DNA of 57,324 nt. Origin: Pseudoflavonifractor sp. 60 (lineage in GTDB: Bacteria; Bacillota; Clostridia; Oscillospirales; Oscillospiraceae). Under the pieces are notes generated by a model, which saw only the letters and a list, made by a program, of their open reading frames with translations, was not told the origin of the DNA and made no database searches. The stretch spans positions 1 through 57,324 of the forward strand of contig NZ_QWKI01000097.1 of NCBI RefSeq assembly GCF_009911645.1, given 5' to 3'. Within the stretch, counting starts at the first letter, position 1. Each line of letters opens with the position of its first letter. This document shows, piece after piece, positions 1 through 8,107 of this stretch. Both the position numbers and the translations under genes were made by a program.

Positions 1-246
1 CTACATTTTACACGAAGTTTCCCTTGTTGTCCTCCCTTTTTTCTTGTGTTGCACTTCATATGATAATCTTTCGAGCCGCTCCACCATGGCCCGCTGTTTT
101 TTCGTGGCGGGCTGGCCGGCCTTGTCCGGCTTGAGAAGATCCGTACCGTCACGGGTAGCGACGTAGCGGACGTAGTTGTTCAGGTGGGCGGCGGCTTTCT
201 CTGTCCCCGGTTTGATGTAGGGGCACTTGAAAATGATCCGGGGCAT
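1..246 (-). CDS. MobP-type relaxase, N-terminal part only
   Basis: The first residues (MPRIIFKCPYIKPG, then HLNNYVRYVATRDG and TKKQRAMVERL) match the start of the MobP3-like relaxases of Clostridia ICEs. These nick oriT and pilot the strand into the recipient. Family members usually run to several hundred residues; here the frame stops after 81 codons at the window edge. The relaxase-like part ends near residue 66 (SYE), and the last 15 residues (VQHKKKGRTTRETSCKM) look unrelated. The start follows a modest purine-rich site 20 bp after the relaxosome gene, so the two are cotranscribed. The gene is either interrupted (see the group II intron finding) or broken; the rest lies outside the window. 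Confidence 0.75.
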   Translation of the reverse strand: MPRIIFKCPYIKPGTEKAAAHLNNYVRYVATRDGTDLLKPDKAGQPATKKQRAMVERLERLSYEVQHKKKGRTTRETSCKM

Positions 247-266
247 GGAGCGTCACCGCCTTTCTG

Positions 267-713
267 TCATACGCCGCCTCGCTGGTACTCCACTGCCTTG
301 TCCAGCGTGACGCTGCCGCTGGTCTTCTTCACGTTCTGGACGCACCGGCCACGGAGACTGCGGAGCGCGTCGTCGCTGATCTCCATCCCTGCCGCCAGCA
401 CGTTCATCACCATGTCCAGCTCCACCGCCAGCTTGAAGAGCAGACGGCAGATGCGGTTCTCCGTGTCCTGCACAGTGCCGCGCAGGACGGAGGCCAGCGC
501 GGGCGGCAGGTAGGCGGTGGCATCCTGACCGGAGACGTACCCGGCGTAGAACAGCGCGGCCTTCTCCAGATACTCACTGCGGCTCTTGCACCCGGCAGTC
601 TCCGCCGCTCTGTCCATCACCTCCAGCGTGGAGGGGTACAGCCAGACGGGGATGCGTGTCTTGATCTCAGCAGAGGCACCCGGCTCCACTGAAACTGCCT
701 GTTTTCTTCTCAT
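267..713 (-). CDS. MobC-like relaxosome accessory protein
   Basis: This 148-residue protein begins at an ATG preceded by GGAGG; the longer open frame back to 758 has no ribosome site. The N-terminal half has a ribbon-helix-helix look (KTRIPVWLYPSTLEVMDRAA, then CKSRSEYLEKA), and a helical C-terminal half follows. Proteins of this type sit directly upstream of MobP relaxases and bind oriT to help load the relaxase. Position (20 bp before the relaxase, next to a hairpin-rich noncoding region) supports that role. The assignment is from fold-like pattern and context; no DNA-binding residue can be proven here. Confidence 0.6.
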   Translation of the reverse strand: MRRKQAVSVEPGASAEIKTRIPVWLYPSTLEVMDRAAETAGCKSRSEYLEKAALFYAGYVSGQDATAYLPPALASVLRGTVQDTENRICRLLFKLAVELDMVMNVLAAGMEISDDALRSLRGRCVQNVKKTSGSVTLDKAVEYQRGGV

Positions 714-799
714 TATTGAATTCCTCCATTTTTTCGAAAAACCACCCAGCACAACCACCTTGGGAAAGGCTGAAACCAGGCGGTTTTTCCTCTGTTATT

Positions 800-960
800 T
801 TCGTTTCCGACCACCTGTCACAGCTAACAGGGGGTTAAACCGACCACCTCGTCCCCACTCCCGACCCGCGTTGCGGGGCGGGGTAAACGGCAGGTGGGCG
901 CGAAAGCGACCACCTGCCTTTATCCTGCACTTTTTTCGACCCCCCGGTTCACCTGCACAT
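800..960. other. candidate oriT region (hairpin cluster)
   Basis: The 427 bp between the relaxosome gene and the next gene contain no convincing gene. They hold a perfect 9-bp inverted repeat GGCAGGTGG/CCACCTGCC (889-897 and 910-918), a 5-bp GC hairpin (865-869/873-877), and the word CGACCACCT repeated at about 809, 841 and 907. Repeated arms and hairpins upstream of mobC and relaxase genes are the normal organisation of an origin of transfer. The nick site cannot be identified by eye. The rest of the gap (960-1100) is GC-rich with no clear structure. Confidence 0.45.
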
Positions 961-1100
961 TTTGGGGACGCCGATTTTCTCTCTTTCGCCACACGGCCGC
1001 GCAGGGCGGCGTGTCAGTCGGGAGGGGCAGGGATGCTGCCCTGTCGGGCCGGGCGGCACACAGGGGCCTCGCTGTGGCGCACAGCGGGGGAACAAGAGCG

Positions 1101-1128
1101 AGGGCCGCTCCGCATCGGGAACGGCCCT
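1101..1128 (-). terminator. hairpin after the 1141-1872 gene
   Basis: AGGGCCG (1101-1107) pairs with CGGCCCT (1122-1128), and an inner TCC/GGA extends the stem. It lies 12 bp beyond the stop of the upstream minus-strand gene. There is no T-run, so termination is only suggested; it could also belong to the oriT structure. Confidence 0.3.
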
Positions 1129-1140
1129 TGACGCACCCCG

Positions 1141-1872
1141 CTACACCGTCAGCTTCATCCCGCTCTGAGCAGGTCCCTGCTTCTGACGCAGCTCCAGCCA
1201 CAGCGGGTTGTACTCCACTGCCGTCTGGCTGCGGTCAGCGTCGAAGGTGAGACGCGCGGCTGCCGCAGGGCAGCGGGAGAAGACGGCGGACAGCGCCTGA
1301 GTCATATCTGGATCGCCGCCCACCAGGATCTTCTTTGCACCGCCGTTGGCGTCCAGCACCATGTCCGTGGTGAGCGAGAGCAGAGCGTCTGTGACGGAGA
1401 TCTGCCGGTCGTGAGCGTACTGCCGCGCAGACCGCAGAGCAGTATCAGGATCGAACGCGCCGAAGTGCAGCGTGTGGAAGCACCGGCTGTGTCCGCCCTC
1501 TGTCACAACACACAGAGCCAACGGACTGAGTTCCTCCATGTCCCGCGGACAGTGGAAGCACATGAGCATTCCCAGGTCTGCCATCTCAGCGACGTCCTGG
1601 AGTGTGTTGCCGTTCTCCAGATACACAGCTGCCGCCATCATTTCACCAGGCAGGGCCGCCGAGCCGTGTTGGATGATCTCGTAAACGCTCTGCGTGGTCA
1701 CAGCGGAGAAGTGCCGGGAGACAAAACTCATGCTGTTGAGCAGCTCCCGCACTCCGTCGCAGGCTTCTTCCTGACCCAGCTCCTGCCCAAAGGCAAACAG
1801 CGCGGCAGTGATTTCAGGGTCAGGCTGGGGTACCAGAGCGTTGAGTTTTCCCTCAAAGTCTTCTTTTGTCAT
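1141..1872 (-). CDS. unknown ICE accessory protein, 243 aa
   Basis: This soluble protein has no signal peptide or membrane segment and no domain I recognise. The ATG has a good GGAGG site. It is rich in Ala/Leu helices and ends in SGMKLTV, resembling the GM(K/T/Q)L tails found on many other proteins of this element. It lies last in the run of small unknown genes before the candidate oriT, so it probably belongs to the transfer operon. Function unknown. Confidence 0.6.
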   Translation of the reverse strand: MTKEDFEGKLNALVPQPDPEITAALFAFGQELGQEEACDGVRELLNSMSFVSRHFSAVTTQSVYEIIQHGSAALPGEMMAAAVYLENGNTLQDVAEMADLGMLMCFHCPRDMEELSPLALCVVTEGGHSRCFHTLHFGAFDPDTALRSARQYAHDRQISVTDALLSLTTDMVLDANGGAKKILVGGDPDMTQALSAVFSRCPAAAARLTFDADRSQTAVEYNPLWLELRQKQGPAQSGMKLTV

Positions 1873-1949
1873 TTAGCATCCTCCATTCTATCTGAGAGGG
1901 ACACTCCTGGCAGGAGCGCCCCTCTGCTGTTGGTGTGGTGATCCAGGGA

Positions 1950-2501
1950 TCAAGGTGAGAGTATCTGACCCGGCTGTCCGGCGATATGGTCCGCTGCCTC
2001 CTGGAGGTGGAGCGCCACACGCACATCCTCCAGTTCCGTCCGAAGATCCTCCACGCTCACGAATCCTGCAGCGGGGATTTTGGTGGTCAGGAGCATATCC
2101 TCCAGCCCACCCATCTCTGTGAGCGTTCTGGCTGTTTCCAGGAGCGTCTGACGATAGTCCTCGGGAGCATTCACCGCAGTCTGAAACAGCATCCAGACCG
2201 CATTCAGCTGGGCGGCGGCATCCGGCACCGGGAGCAAGCGGTCTGGACTGATCAGGTGGGGTGTGTCCTGCTCTGTGGCAGTATACTGGCGGGCGCTCTC
2301 CATCTCCCGGTCGATCCACATCAGGAGCGGTATGACCTCTTTACCCAGCTCGCTGGCCGCCGCGTAAACATCCAGCCCTGTCCGAAGCCGGAGAGCGGAA
2401 TCCAGTGCCTCCGCGTCGGCGTTCAGAAGAGACACTGTTTCATGGGCGATGAGGGTACACAGGTCAAGGGGCGTGAGCGCGGATCTGGTATTTGCTTTCA
2501 T
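1950..2501 (-). CDS. unknown helical ICE protein, 183 aa
   Basis: This predicted all-helical soluble protein (long Leu/Ala/Glu runs, no Cys cluster, no membrane segment) starts at an ATG after AGAAGGAAA. It is separated by 77 bp from the following gene and by 135 bp from the preceding one. That upstream gap holds a small hairpin (ATAGAC 2617-2622 / GTCTAT 2630-2635) directly after the preceding stop, which may end or pause transcription. No family is recognised. Confidence 0.55.
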   Translation of the reverse strand: MKANTRSALTPLDLCTLIAHETVSLLNADAEALDSALRLRTGLDVYAAASELGKEVIPLLMWIDREMESARQYTATEQDTPHLISPDRLLPVPDAAAQLNAVWMLFQTAVNAPEDYRQTLLETARTLTEMGGLEDMLLTTKIPAAGFVSVEDLRTELEDVRVALHLQEAADHIAGQPGQILSP

Positions 2502-2636
2502 GCGTTGTTTCCTTCTTTCTGCATTTTATTTTTGGGGGGAGCAGAAACACAATGGCACACTTTCGCCGTGAAAGCTATTCAGCAAAGCCAACGAAAAATC
2601 GGGTTGTCAGATTGGCATAGACGCAAAAAGTCTATA

Positions 2637-3640
2637 TCACATCGTGGGCTGTGTGGGCGGTGCCATCTCCTCCGCCATCCATTGGGCGTTGTAGTCCTTC
2701 AGTGTCTGCCCGGTCTGCCCCTGGCAGTAGGCGTCCATCTTGCGCAGCAGGGTCGCCTTCTCAACAGCGTTGAGCCGGTATTCCACCGGCTCCTCACGCC
2801 CGTCTGCCCGGTGCAGGTCGACCTCCAGCTCATCGCAGACCTGTCCGGAGGCCATGTCGTAGTTGGCGTAGACGTTCAGGGTATCGTCGTTCTCGCCGGT
2901 GCAGACGTGTGTGCCGAATACCGCGTCCACGTCGAAGTTTGTTTCCATGTAAAAATCCAGCAGGCTGTCTATCTCGGTGATCTCCTCCGCGAAGGAGATA
3001 TCCCGCGCGGAGAGGTGACCCGCCGAGGTGAGTTCTTTGCCCTCCAGCTTTTCCAGGAACCGGGACATATACTGTTCCGGCCTGAGATAGCTCTTACGGT
3101 ACGCGTGATAGACGGCGGTGGAGACATCCTGCATGGGCCAGGTCTTCCAGCCGTCAGCATCCACGGTGCGAAGTCCAGATCGAACGCGCCGGTAATCTTA
3201 TCAGGCGTCTCTATCCGCAGTGCCAGCAGCTGGTCATACTGCTCGGCGGTGACCGGCTCCATTCCAGCGAAGGCGCTCGTCTGGAGCGCGGCGATCCCCG
3301 GCCCCTGCTCCTCACGCAGATACCGGCGCAGGAACTTGGCGATCTCCAGGATATCCTCCGTCCTGTCCAGCTGGAAGAACGACCTTTCTCCATTCTCCCG
3401 AACACAAAACGCCGTATACTTTCGGGCCGCTTCCTCCGCCGCCCGTGCTTTAGCTTCCTCTTTGTCGAGGCGGGTACGGATCGCCTCCTGTGTCTCACGC
3501 GGGACTAACGCCTCATACATGTCCAGGAGCACCCCCTGCATCCGTTTCTCCACGGTGGTGCCCTGCTCCACCAGTACAGAGGAGAGGGCGCTCAGCTTAT
3601 CCTCCTGGAACCATACGTCCAACTGCACATAGTTGCTCAT
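2637..3640 (-). pseudogene. frameshifted unknown ICE protein (DUF6103-like start)
   Basis: Two overlapping frames make one protein. The first (start 3640) reads normally to GAFDLDF near 3170 and then turns into Arg/Ser-rich nonsense. The second frame continues sensibly with TVDADGWKTWPMQDV and runs to the stop at 2637, ending TQPTM. Restoring one base (TTCGCACC to TTCCGCACC) gives a continuous DFRTVDADGW. The N-terminus resembles the next gene upstream (short strand, long helix, then EALVPRETQEAIRTRL versus QTVPEPLREYLD). The start overlaps the upstream stop as ATGA. Either a real 1-nt deletion or a sequence error; role unknown. Confidence 0.6.
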
Positions 3641-3912
3641 ACGCCGCCCTCCTTCTCATGCTCCGTGGGGGCGGACGCCGGTTTGAGCGCAGCCGCCTTG
3701 GGCTGGTTGGGACGGGGCGGACGCTTAGGCCGGGTGGGCGCGGACTTGGCGTCCAGATACTCCCGCAGCGGCTCAGGCACCGTCTGCTCATAGAGCAGAC
3801 GCAGGGCCTCGTCCATCTTCTTCTGCACTGTGGTGTTGTCTTTTTTCAGATAGAACACCAGCGCTTCCATCTTCTCACTGTTGAAGGATAGCTTGATTTC
3901 GTTATTTTCCAT
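3637..3912 (-). CDS. small DUF6103-like ICE protein, 91 aa
   Basis: Start chosen at the ATG with AGGAGGG seven bases upstream (MENNEIKLSFN); an earlier in-frame ATG has no ribosome site. The first 60 residues form the pattern seen in small ICE proteins I remember as DUF6103 (LSFNSEKMEAL, EALRLLYEQTVPEPLREYLDA). A Pro/Lys-rich tail follows. The tail EKEGGV and stop overlap the next start (ATGA), and its GGAGGGCGG supplies that gene's ribosome site. It is related to the first part of the next gene, suggesting tandem duplication. Family name is from memory. Confidence 0.55.
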   Translation of the reverse strand: MENNEIKLSFNSEKMEALVFYLKKDNTTVQKKMDEALRLLYEQTVPEPLREYLDAKSAPTRPKRPPRPNQPKAAALKPASAPTEHEKEGGV

Positions 3913-3925
3913 TCCATCATCCCTC

Positions 3926-4759
3926 CTACATGATGTGTCCCATTTGGAACAGGGCAGACCCATCCAGACTCTCCGCGGGGGCGGCGGCTATGGTCATCTG
4001 GTAGGGACCACTCAGCCAGCGAACGCCGCGCTCATCCAGGAACCTGTCCCCGGTCCGGTTCATGATCTCCAGGTCGAAGTCAGAAGCGTCGACCGTCCCA
4101 AGCGCGGAGTGCAGGCCCCGCCCCACATAGACCACGCAGAGGGTGGCCCAGTTTGTGATCTCCGGGTGATCCCGAAGCGCACCTTGATACACCGCGGACT
4201 GTTTGACAGTTTCAGCGTCTGTAACAGAGCCGGAGACAAAACCGCTTGCCCAGTACGGCCCAGCGTCTCCGCCCAGAGCAATGTGGGTGAAGCGGATAGG
4301 CATCTGAGCGGTCATACGCACCAGCGACCGCTCCGCCTCATCTCGGGCAAGGTCGAGTCTGTTGCTCTTGCCAGTCCAGGGCAGGTGGGAGGCCATGTCC
4401 TCCAGCAGTTCCCGCACCACATTGACCTGGCGGCGGCGGTCGTCGCCGGTGTCCTCCAGCGCGGTCACGAAGTTCCGCAGATTCTGGATGGTCCCTCTCT
4501 GCAATTGGAGAGAGGCGGGCACAGCCGCCGCGCTGCCGCCGGCCTGTTCCAGCTCACGGTCGAACTGCTCCATCAGCTTCGGATCGGGGACCTGTTCCTC
4601 CAGCCTTGCCATGCCCTGGAGGATGGCGTCTATCCAGAGGCGGCGCTGGGCCTGCCAGGGGGGAGCACCCTCCGGCTGGTGGCGTTCCCATCCGTTTTGG
4701 CGCTCGATGGCGTAGGCGGTGAGGCCCTCGGCCACGAGGGGGATATTGAACCTGTTCAC
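3926..4759 (-). CDS. unknown ICE protein, 277 aa
   Basis: This begins at a GTG within GGGGGTGCGGAGCTGTG, translationally close to the gene before it. It is soluble. A helical first half (residues 40-150) is followed by a more strand-like half with LCVVYVGRGLHSAL and NRTGDRFLDERGVRWL. It ends FQMGHIM, a weak version of the recurring Met-rich tail. No domain recognised. It is one of a set of unknown genes between the M23 peptidase and the relaxosome genes. Confidence 0.55.
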   Translation of the reverse strand: MNRFNIPLVAEGLTAYAIERQNGWERHQPEGAPPWQAQRRLWIDAILQGMARLEEQVPDPKLMEQFDRELEQAGGSAAAVPASLQLQRGTIQNLRNFVTALEDTGDDRRRQVNVVRELLEDMASHLPWTGKSNRLDLARDEAERSLVRMTAQMPIRFTHIALGGDAGPYWASGFVSGSVTDAETVKQSAVYQGALRDHPEITNWATLCVVYVGRGLHSALGTVDASDFDLEIMNRTGDRFLDERGVRWLSGPYQMTIAAAPAESLDGSALFQMGHIM

Positions 4760-4772
4760 AGCTCCGCACCCC

Positions 4773-5615
4773 CTATCCCATCACAGGCCCCATGGACTGC
4801 TCCGCCTCCATAAAAGCGTCGTGGGCTTCGTTGAACCGCACCAGTTCCTCCGGGTCTACGCCGGTGAGTACGATCTCTGTCCCTTCAGGCGTGTCGCAGA
4901 TCTCAGACACACGGGCATTGAGCAGGGCGGCATGATCCTCCTGCCCGGCGTCCGTCAGCTCACACAGATTTTCCACCAGCACCGACTGCTCCGCTTCCTC
5001 ATGGCACAGGAACATCAGCCCGCCTCCTTTCAGCATGGGAAGCAGATCCTTCAGGAGAAGCTCAGGCGCTTTCTTCTCCTGGAGCTGCTGGCAGTATTCC
5101 GGATGATACTCCACTTCGATGCAGCCGTCGTGCATATCCACCGCCGATACTTCGGGGCGCTGCTTCAGGGCAGCTCGGAGCATAGAGTCCAGCCCGCTGC
5201 CCTCCTGGATTGTCAGATCCAGATGCTCCTCCAGATCCTCGAAATAGACACACCAGTTTCCGCTGGTGGTATTCTCCGTCCCCCAGCGGATGATAAAGTC
5301 CGCCGCCCGATCCATCTGAGCGTTGACGATGTCCCGCATTCCGGGAATGTAGGCCGCGAGGCGGGCGTAGTCATACTTCTCCGCGTCAACGAGCACCCCA
5401 TCATTGCTGCCCTGGCCCAGCGCCAGCAGGCAGTGGATGATACCGTTCCTGTGGAACATACAGCCCTTGTTCTCCCGAATAAACGGCTGCTCCACCAGTG
5501 GGGTGATCTTCAGCCGGCAAAAATCCTCATGGGACAGTTCCACCACTTTTTCGATCTGGCAGTCGTCCATCTGAAAATTGACCGGCTTTTCTGTAAAATT
5601 TGCTTTGAATTTCAT
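4773..5615 (-). CDS. unknown ICE protein, 280 aa (DUF6329-like N-terminus)
   Basis: Strong AGGAGG eight bases before the ATG. The first ~130 residues (MKFKANFTEKPVNFQM, IRENKGCMFHRNGIIHCLLALG, AEKYDYARLAAYIPG) look like a domain I recall from Clostridia ICE proteins (DUF6329-type). The C-terminal half is acidic (LTDAGQEDHAALLN, LTGVDPEELVRFNEAHDAF). The tail is QSMGPVMG. No catalytic motif is visible, and the family name is uncertain. Confidence 0.5.
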   Translation of the reverse strand: MKFKANFTEKPVNFQMDDCQIEKVVELSHEDFCRLKITPLVEQPFIRENKGCMFHRNGIIHCLLALGQGSNDGVLVDAEKYDYARLAAYIPGMRDIVNAQMDRAADFIIRWGTENTTSGNWCVYFEDLEEHLDLTIQEGSGLDSMLRAALKQRPEVSAVDMHDGCIEVEYHPEYCQQLQEKKAPELLLKDLLPMLKGGGLMFLCHEEAEQSVLVENLCELTDAGQEDHAALLNARVSEICDTPEGTEIVLTGVDPEELVRFNEAHDAFMEAEQSMGPVMG

Positions 5616-5638
5616 AGTGCGTTTCCTCCTCTCTGCAA

Positions 5639-6694
5639 TTATGGCAGATAGCTTCTGGGATTGGTCCGCTCTCCGTTGATGCGTACCTCGAAGTGGAGGT
5701 GGGGGCCGGTGGAGCGCCCGGTGGAACCGGAGAGGGCGATCACATCCCCGGCCTCCACCGTCTGGCCCACCCGCGCCAGCAGCTGGGAGTTGTGGCCGTA
5801 CAGGGTAGACAGACCGTTGCCGTGGTCGATCATCACATAGTAGCCGTAGCCGCCCTGGTTGTAGGTGGACACCGTCACTGTTCCCGGCAGGGCGGCGCGG
5901 ACAGATGTGCCGGTGGGAACGGCCAGATCCATCCCCGTGTGGCCCCGCCGCTCCCCGGTGAAGGGGTCACGGCGGTTGCCGAACTCCGAGGTGACCACGT
6001 TCCGCCAGTTCTCCCCGATGGGGGAGCAGAAGCCGTCCGCGCCGATGAAGGGCACATCCGACCCGGCGAAGCCGCTGCCGCCGCCCGCCGCTCCATATCG
6101 AATCAGGTTATAGATGCTGTCGGCGTTGCTCCGCTGCTCAGCGGCAGGCGCCACACCCATGGCGGCGATGTTCTGCCAGACAGTTCCCAGATCCTCGATG
6201 GGAATGGCCACAGAGTAGGTCTCCTCCGTCTCCTCCGGCGGGTCGCTGCCCTCCACGAGAACCGTGCGGATACGCTCCTCCCAGGTGACAAAGCAGTCCG
6301 CGAAGGACTGAGCGTCCCCATGGCTTTCAGTGCCGAAGTACAGAGCATAAAAAATCGCCTTGACACGGATATCGTCAAGGCTTGTTTCTTCCTCTGTATT
6401 CTCGTTGATGGCAGCAATGGCAATATCCAGCTGGGCGAAGCTGGCGCGCATGGCCTCGATGCACAGCCGGTACTCCTCCGGGGTTTCCGCTGGAATTTCG
6501 ATGGTATCGTAAAAACACAGTTCCACAGCGGTGATGTTGTGCTCGGTGGCGCCGGAGCCCAGAGCGCACAAAAAGGCGATGAGCAGGATGAGGGGGGAGA
6601 GAATCGCCACCAGCGTCCAGCCCACCACTTTCCGTGCCTTTTCATCGGTCAGGATGATGGCGGCGGCCTTTGCTATCAGAGCCGGATTAGCCAA
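5639..6694 (-). CDS. M23 (LytM) peptidoglycan endopeptidase of the conjugation machine
   Basis: This 351-residue protein has one membrane segment (about 25-45) and an extracytoplasmic region. Residues 220-350 form a C-terminal LytM domain with zinc ligands His252 and Asp256 (GHTGMDLAVPTG) and the HLH motif His332/His334 (GPHLHFEV). It cuts peptide bridges so the transfer channel can cross the wall; equivalents are the CD1108-type proteins of CTn/Tn1549 elements. It starts at TTG inside the last codons of the preceding gene, whose GGAGGTATGACCC is the ribosome site, so the two are coupled. The domain between membrane and peptidase is not recognised. Confidence 0.85.
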   Translation of the reverse strand: MANPALIAKAAAIILTDEKARKVVGWTLVAILSPLILLIAFLCALGSGATEHNITAVELCFYDTIEIPAETPEEYRLCIEAMRASFAQLDIAIAAINENTEEETSLDDIRVKAIFYALYFGTESHGDAQSFADCFVTWEERIRTVLVEGSDPPEETEETYSVAIPIEDLGTVWQNIAAMGVAPAAEQRSNADSIYNLIRYGAAGGGSGFAGSDVPFIGADGFCSPIGENWRNVVTSEFGNRRDPFTGERRGHTGMDLAVPTGTSVRAALPGTVTVSTYNQGGYGYYVMIDHGNGLSTLYGHNSQLLARVGQTVEAGDVIALSGSTGRSTGPHLHFEVRINGERTNPRSYLP

Positions 6695-8090
6695 GGGTCA
6701 TACCTCCGTTCTCCTGGGCGGGCGCCTGCTCCACCTCTGCCTGCATCTCAGACCAGTGGTCCGCCAGAGCCTGGAGGGTCTCCTCATGGCCGGCGCAGGG
6801 CCGTGTCTGTGCCCACTGGCGGTACTGGTCGAAGTCCATGCCGCCGTCCAGCAGCAGCCTGCACACCTCCACCGCGTCGTTTTGGACACAGGCATGGAGC
6901 GCACTGTAGTCGTTGGCGTCCACCCACATCCGCTTTTCCAGAAGTTCTTCCGCGATCCAGCTGTCACGGCCCTCATAGGTCAGCATATGGAGTGTCCTTG
7001 CTGAACTGCCTCCTCCGGAGATCCCTTTTTCCACCAGCGCAGATAATGTGCGAAAGTCTTTGTCCATAGCAAACTGCTCCAGAAGGAAAGACGGCGCGGC
7101 GGCAATCTGCTCCTCGCCGCACCGCTTGATGATCTCCTTAGCAATGAAGCGATGGTCTGAGTGGGCGTAGGAGGCCATTTCGCCAAAGAAGGACGGCTCC
7201 AGCTGCGGCACGCTGGCCTGTGCCCTCACCATCATGGACAGGACCTTCTCCGGATCGTTGATATCGATGGCTCTCTTGCAGGCGTTACAGTACGCCGCGT
7301 AGTCGATATTGCACCTGTCCCGCATCAGCAGCTCCGTCATCTTCCGGCCCACGGCCCCCGGACGGCCAGCCGCCTCCACCAGCAGGGTCTCCTCCTGCTG
7401 GTACGGAATCCTGGCTGCGTACTTCTTGAAGGCTTCCAGTTCGCCGTCCTGGATCGCCAGCACAGCTTTGTCAAAGTCACTCATCCGCAGAGGGCGCATT
7501 CCTACCGTGTTGACATACTCCGTGATGCTCCCGGTCATGCGGCGCAGGAGCTGCTCGGTCTGGCCCATGGCCTGCTCCTGCCGCTCCCGCTGCTCCACCA
7601 GCGCCTCGATGATAACCTTTTGTTCCTGCTGGCTCAGATGCACCACAGAACCGCCGGTGTCCTCCTCCACACCGCCGATCTTCATGTATCGGGCGTGGGT
7701 GGCGTGATCGCCGTGGAACGCCTTGGTGATGGCGGAGGCGGTGAGGAACATCCTGTCCAGATCGTTGCCGTTCTCACCCAGAGTCTTGCCGGTGATGAAG
7801 CTCCTGGTGATGGGCTTTCCATCCTCATACCACTTGAGATATACATCCAGATAGACACCCTCGCTGGCGCCGTAATCGGTGGTGCAGAAGATATCCGCAT
7901 CCTTGGGGATCTCCCGGCCATCCTTCCAGTGGCCGTCCAGCAGAAAATACTCGTCCGGCAGGTATCCCATGCCCTCCAGCCGGTGCTTCAGCTCCTCGAA
8001 TACCTCCTGCGCCACAGGCTGGCCGGCGTACTCCAGCTTGTGCGGGTTAGCTTCAGAGGGTTTCCACTGCTCCAGTTCAATAATATCCAT
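6687..8090 (-). CDS. YodL/LPD5-like N-terminus with ankyrin-like C-terminus, 467 aa
   Basis: Start at MDIIELEQW with AAAGGAGCG upstream. Residues 1-110 (EYFLLDGHWKDGREIPKDADIF, VYLDVYLKW) resemble the YodL/LPD5-type domains in mobile-element proteins. A helical middle (130-250) follows. The last ~120 residues contain ankyrin-like units (YSALHACVQNDAVEVCRLLLDGGMDF). The tail ENGGMTLG is encoded by DNA that is also the ribosome site and TTG start of the M23 gene. Probably a cytoplasmic adaptor; substrate unknown. Domain names are inferred. Confidence 0.6.
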   Translation of the reverse strand: MDIIELEQWKPSEANPHKLEYAGQPVAQEVFEELKHRLEGMGYLPDEYFLLDGHWKDGREIPKDADIFCTTDYGASEGVYLDVYLKWYEDGKPITRSFITGKTLGENGNDLDRMFLTASAITKAFHGDHATHARYMKIGGVEEDTGGSVVHLSQQEQKVIIEALVEQRERQEQAMGQTEQLLRRMTGSITEYVNTVGMRPLRMSDFDKAVLAIQDGELEAFKKYAARIPYQQEETLLVEAAGRPGAVGRKMTELLMRDRCNIDYAAYCNACKRAIDINDPEKVLSMMVRAQASVPQLEPSFFGEMASYAHSDHRFIAKEIIKRCGEEQIAAAPSFLLEQFAMDKDFRTLSALVEKGISGGGSSARTLHMLTYEGRDSWIAEELLEKRMWVDANDYSALHACVQNDAVEVCRLLLDGGMDFDQYRQWAQTRPCAGHEETLQALADHWSEMQAEVEQAPAQENGGMTLG

Positions 8091-8107
8091 CTCAAAACGC
8101 TCCTTTC

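Noticed and set aside
1986-3632. A 548-codon plus-strand open frame
   Set aside because: Antisense to two better supported minus-strand genes; no ribosome site or recognisable domain.
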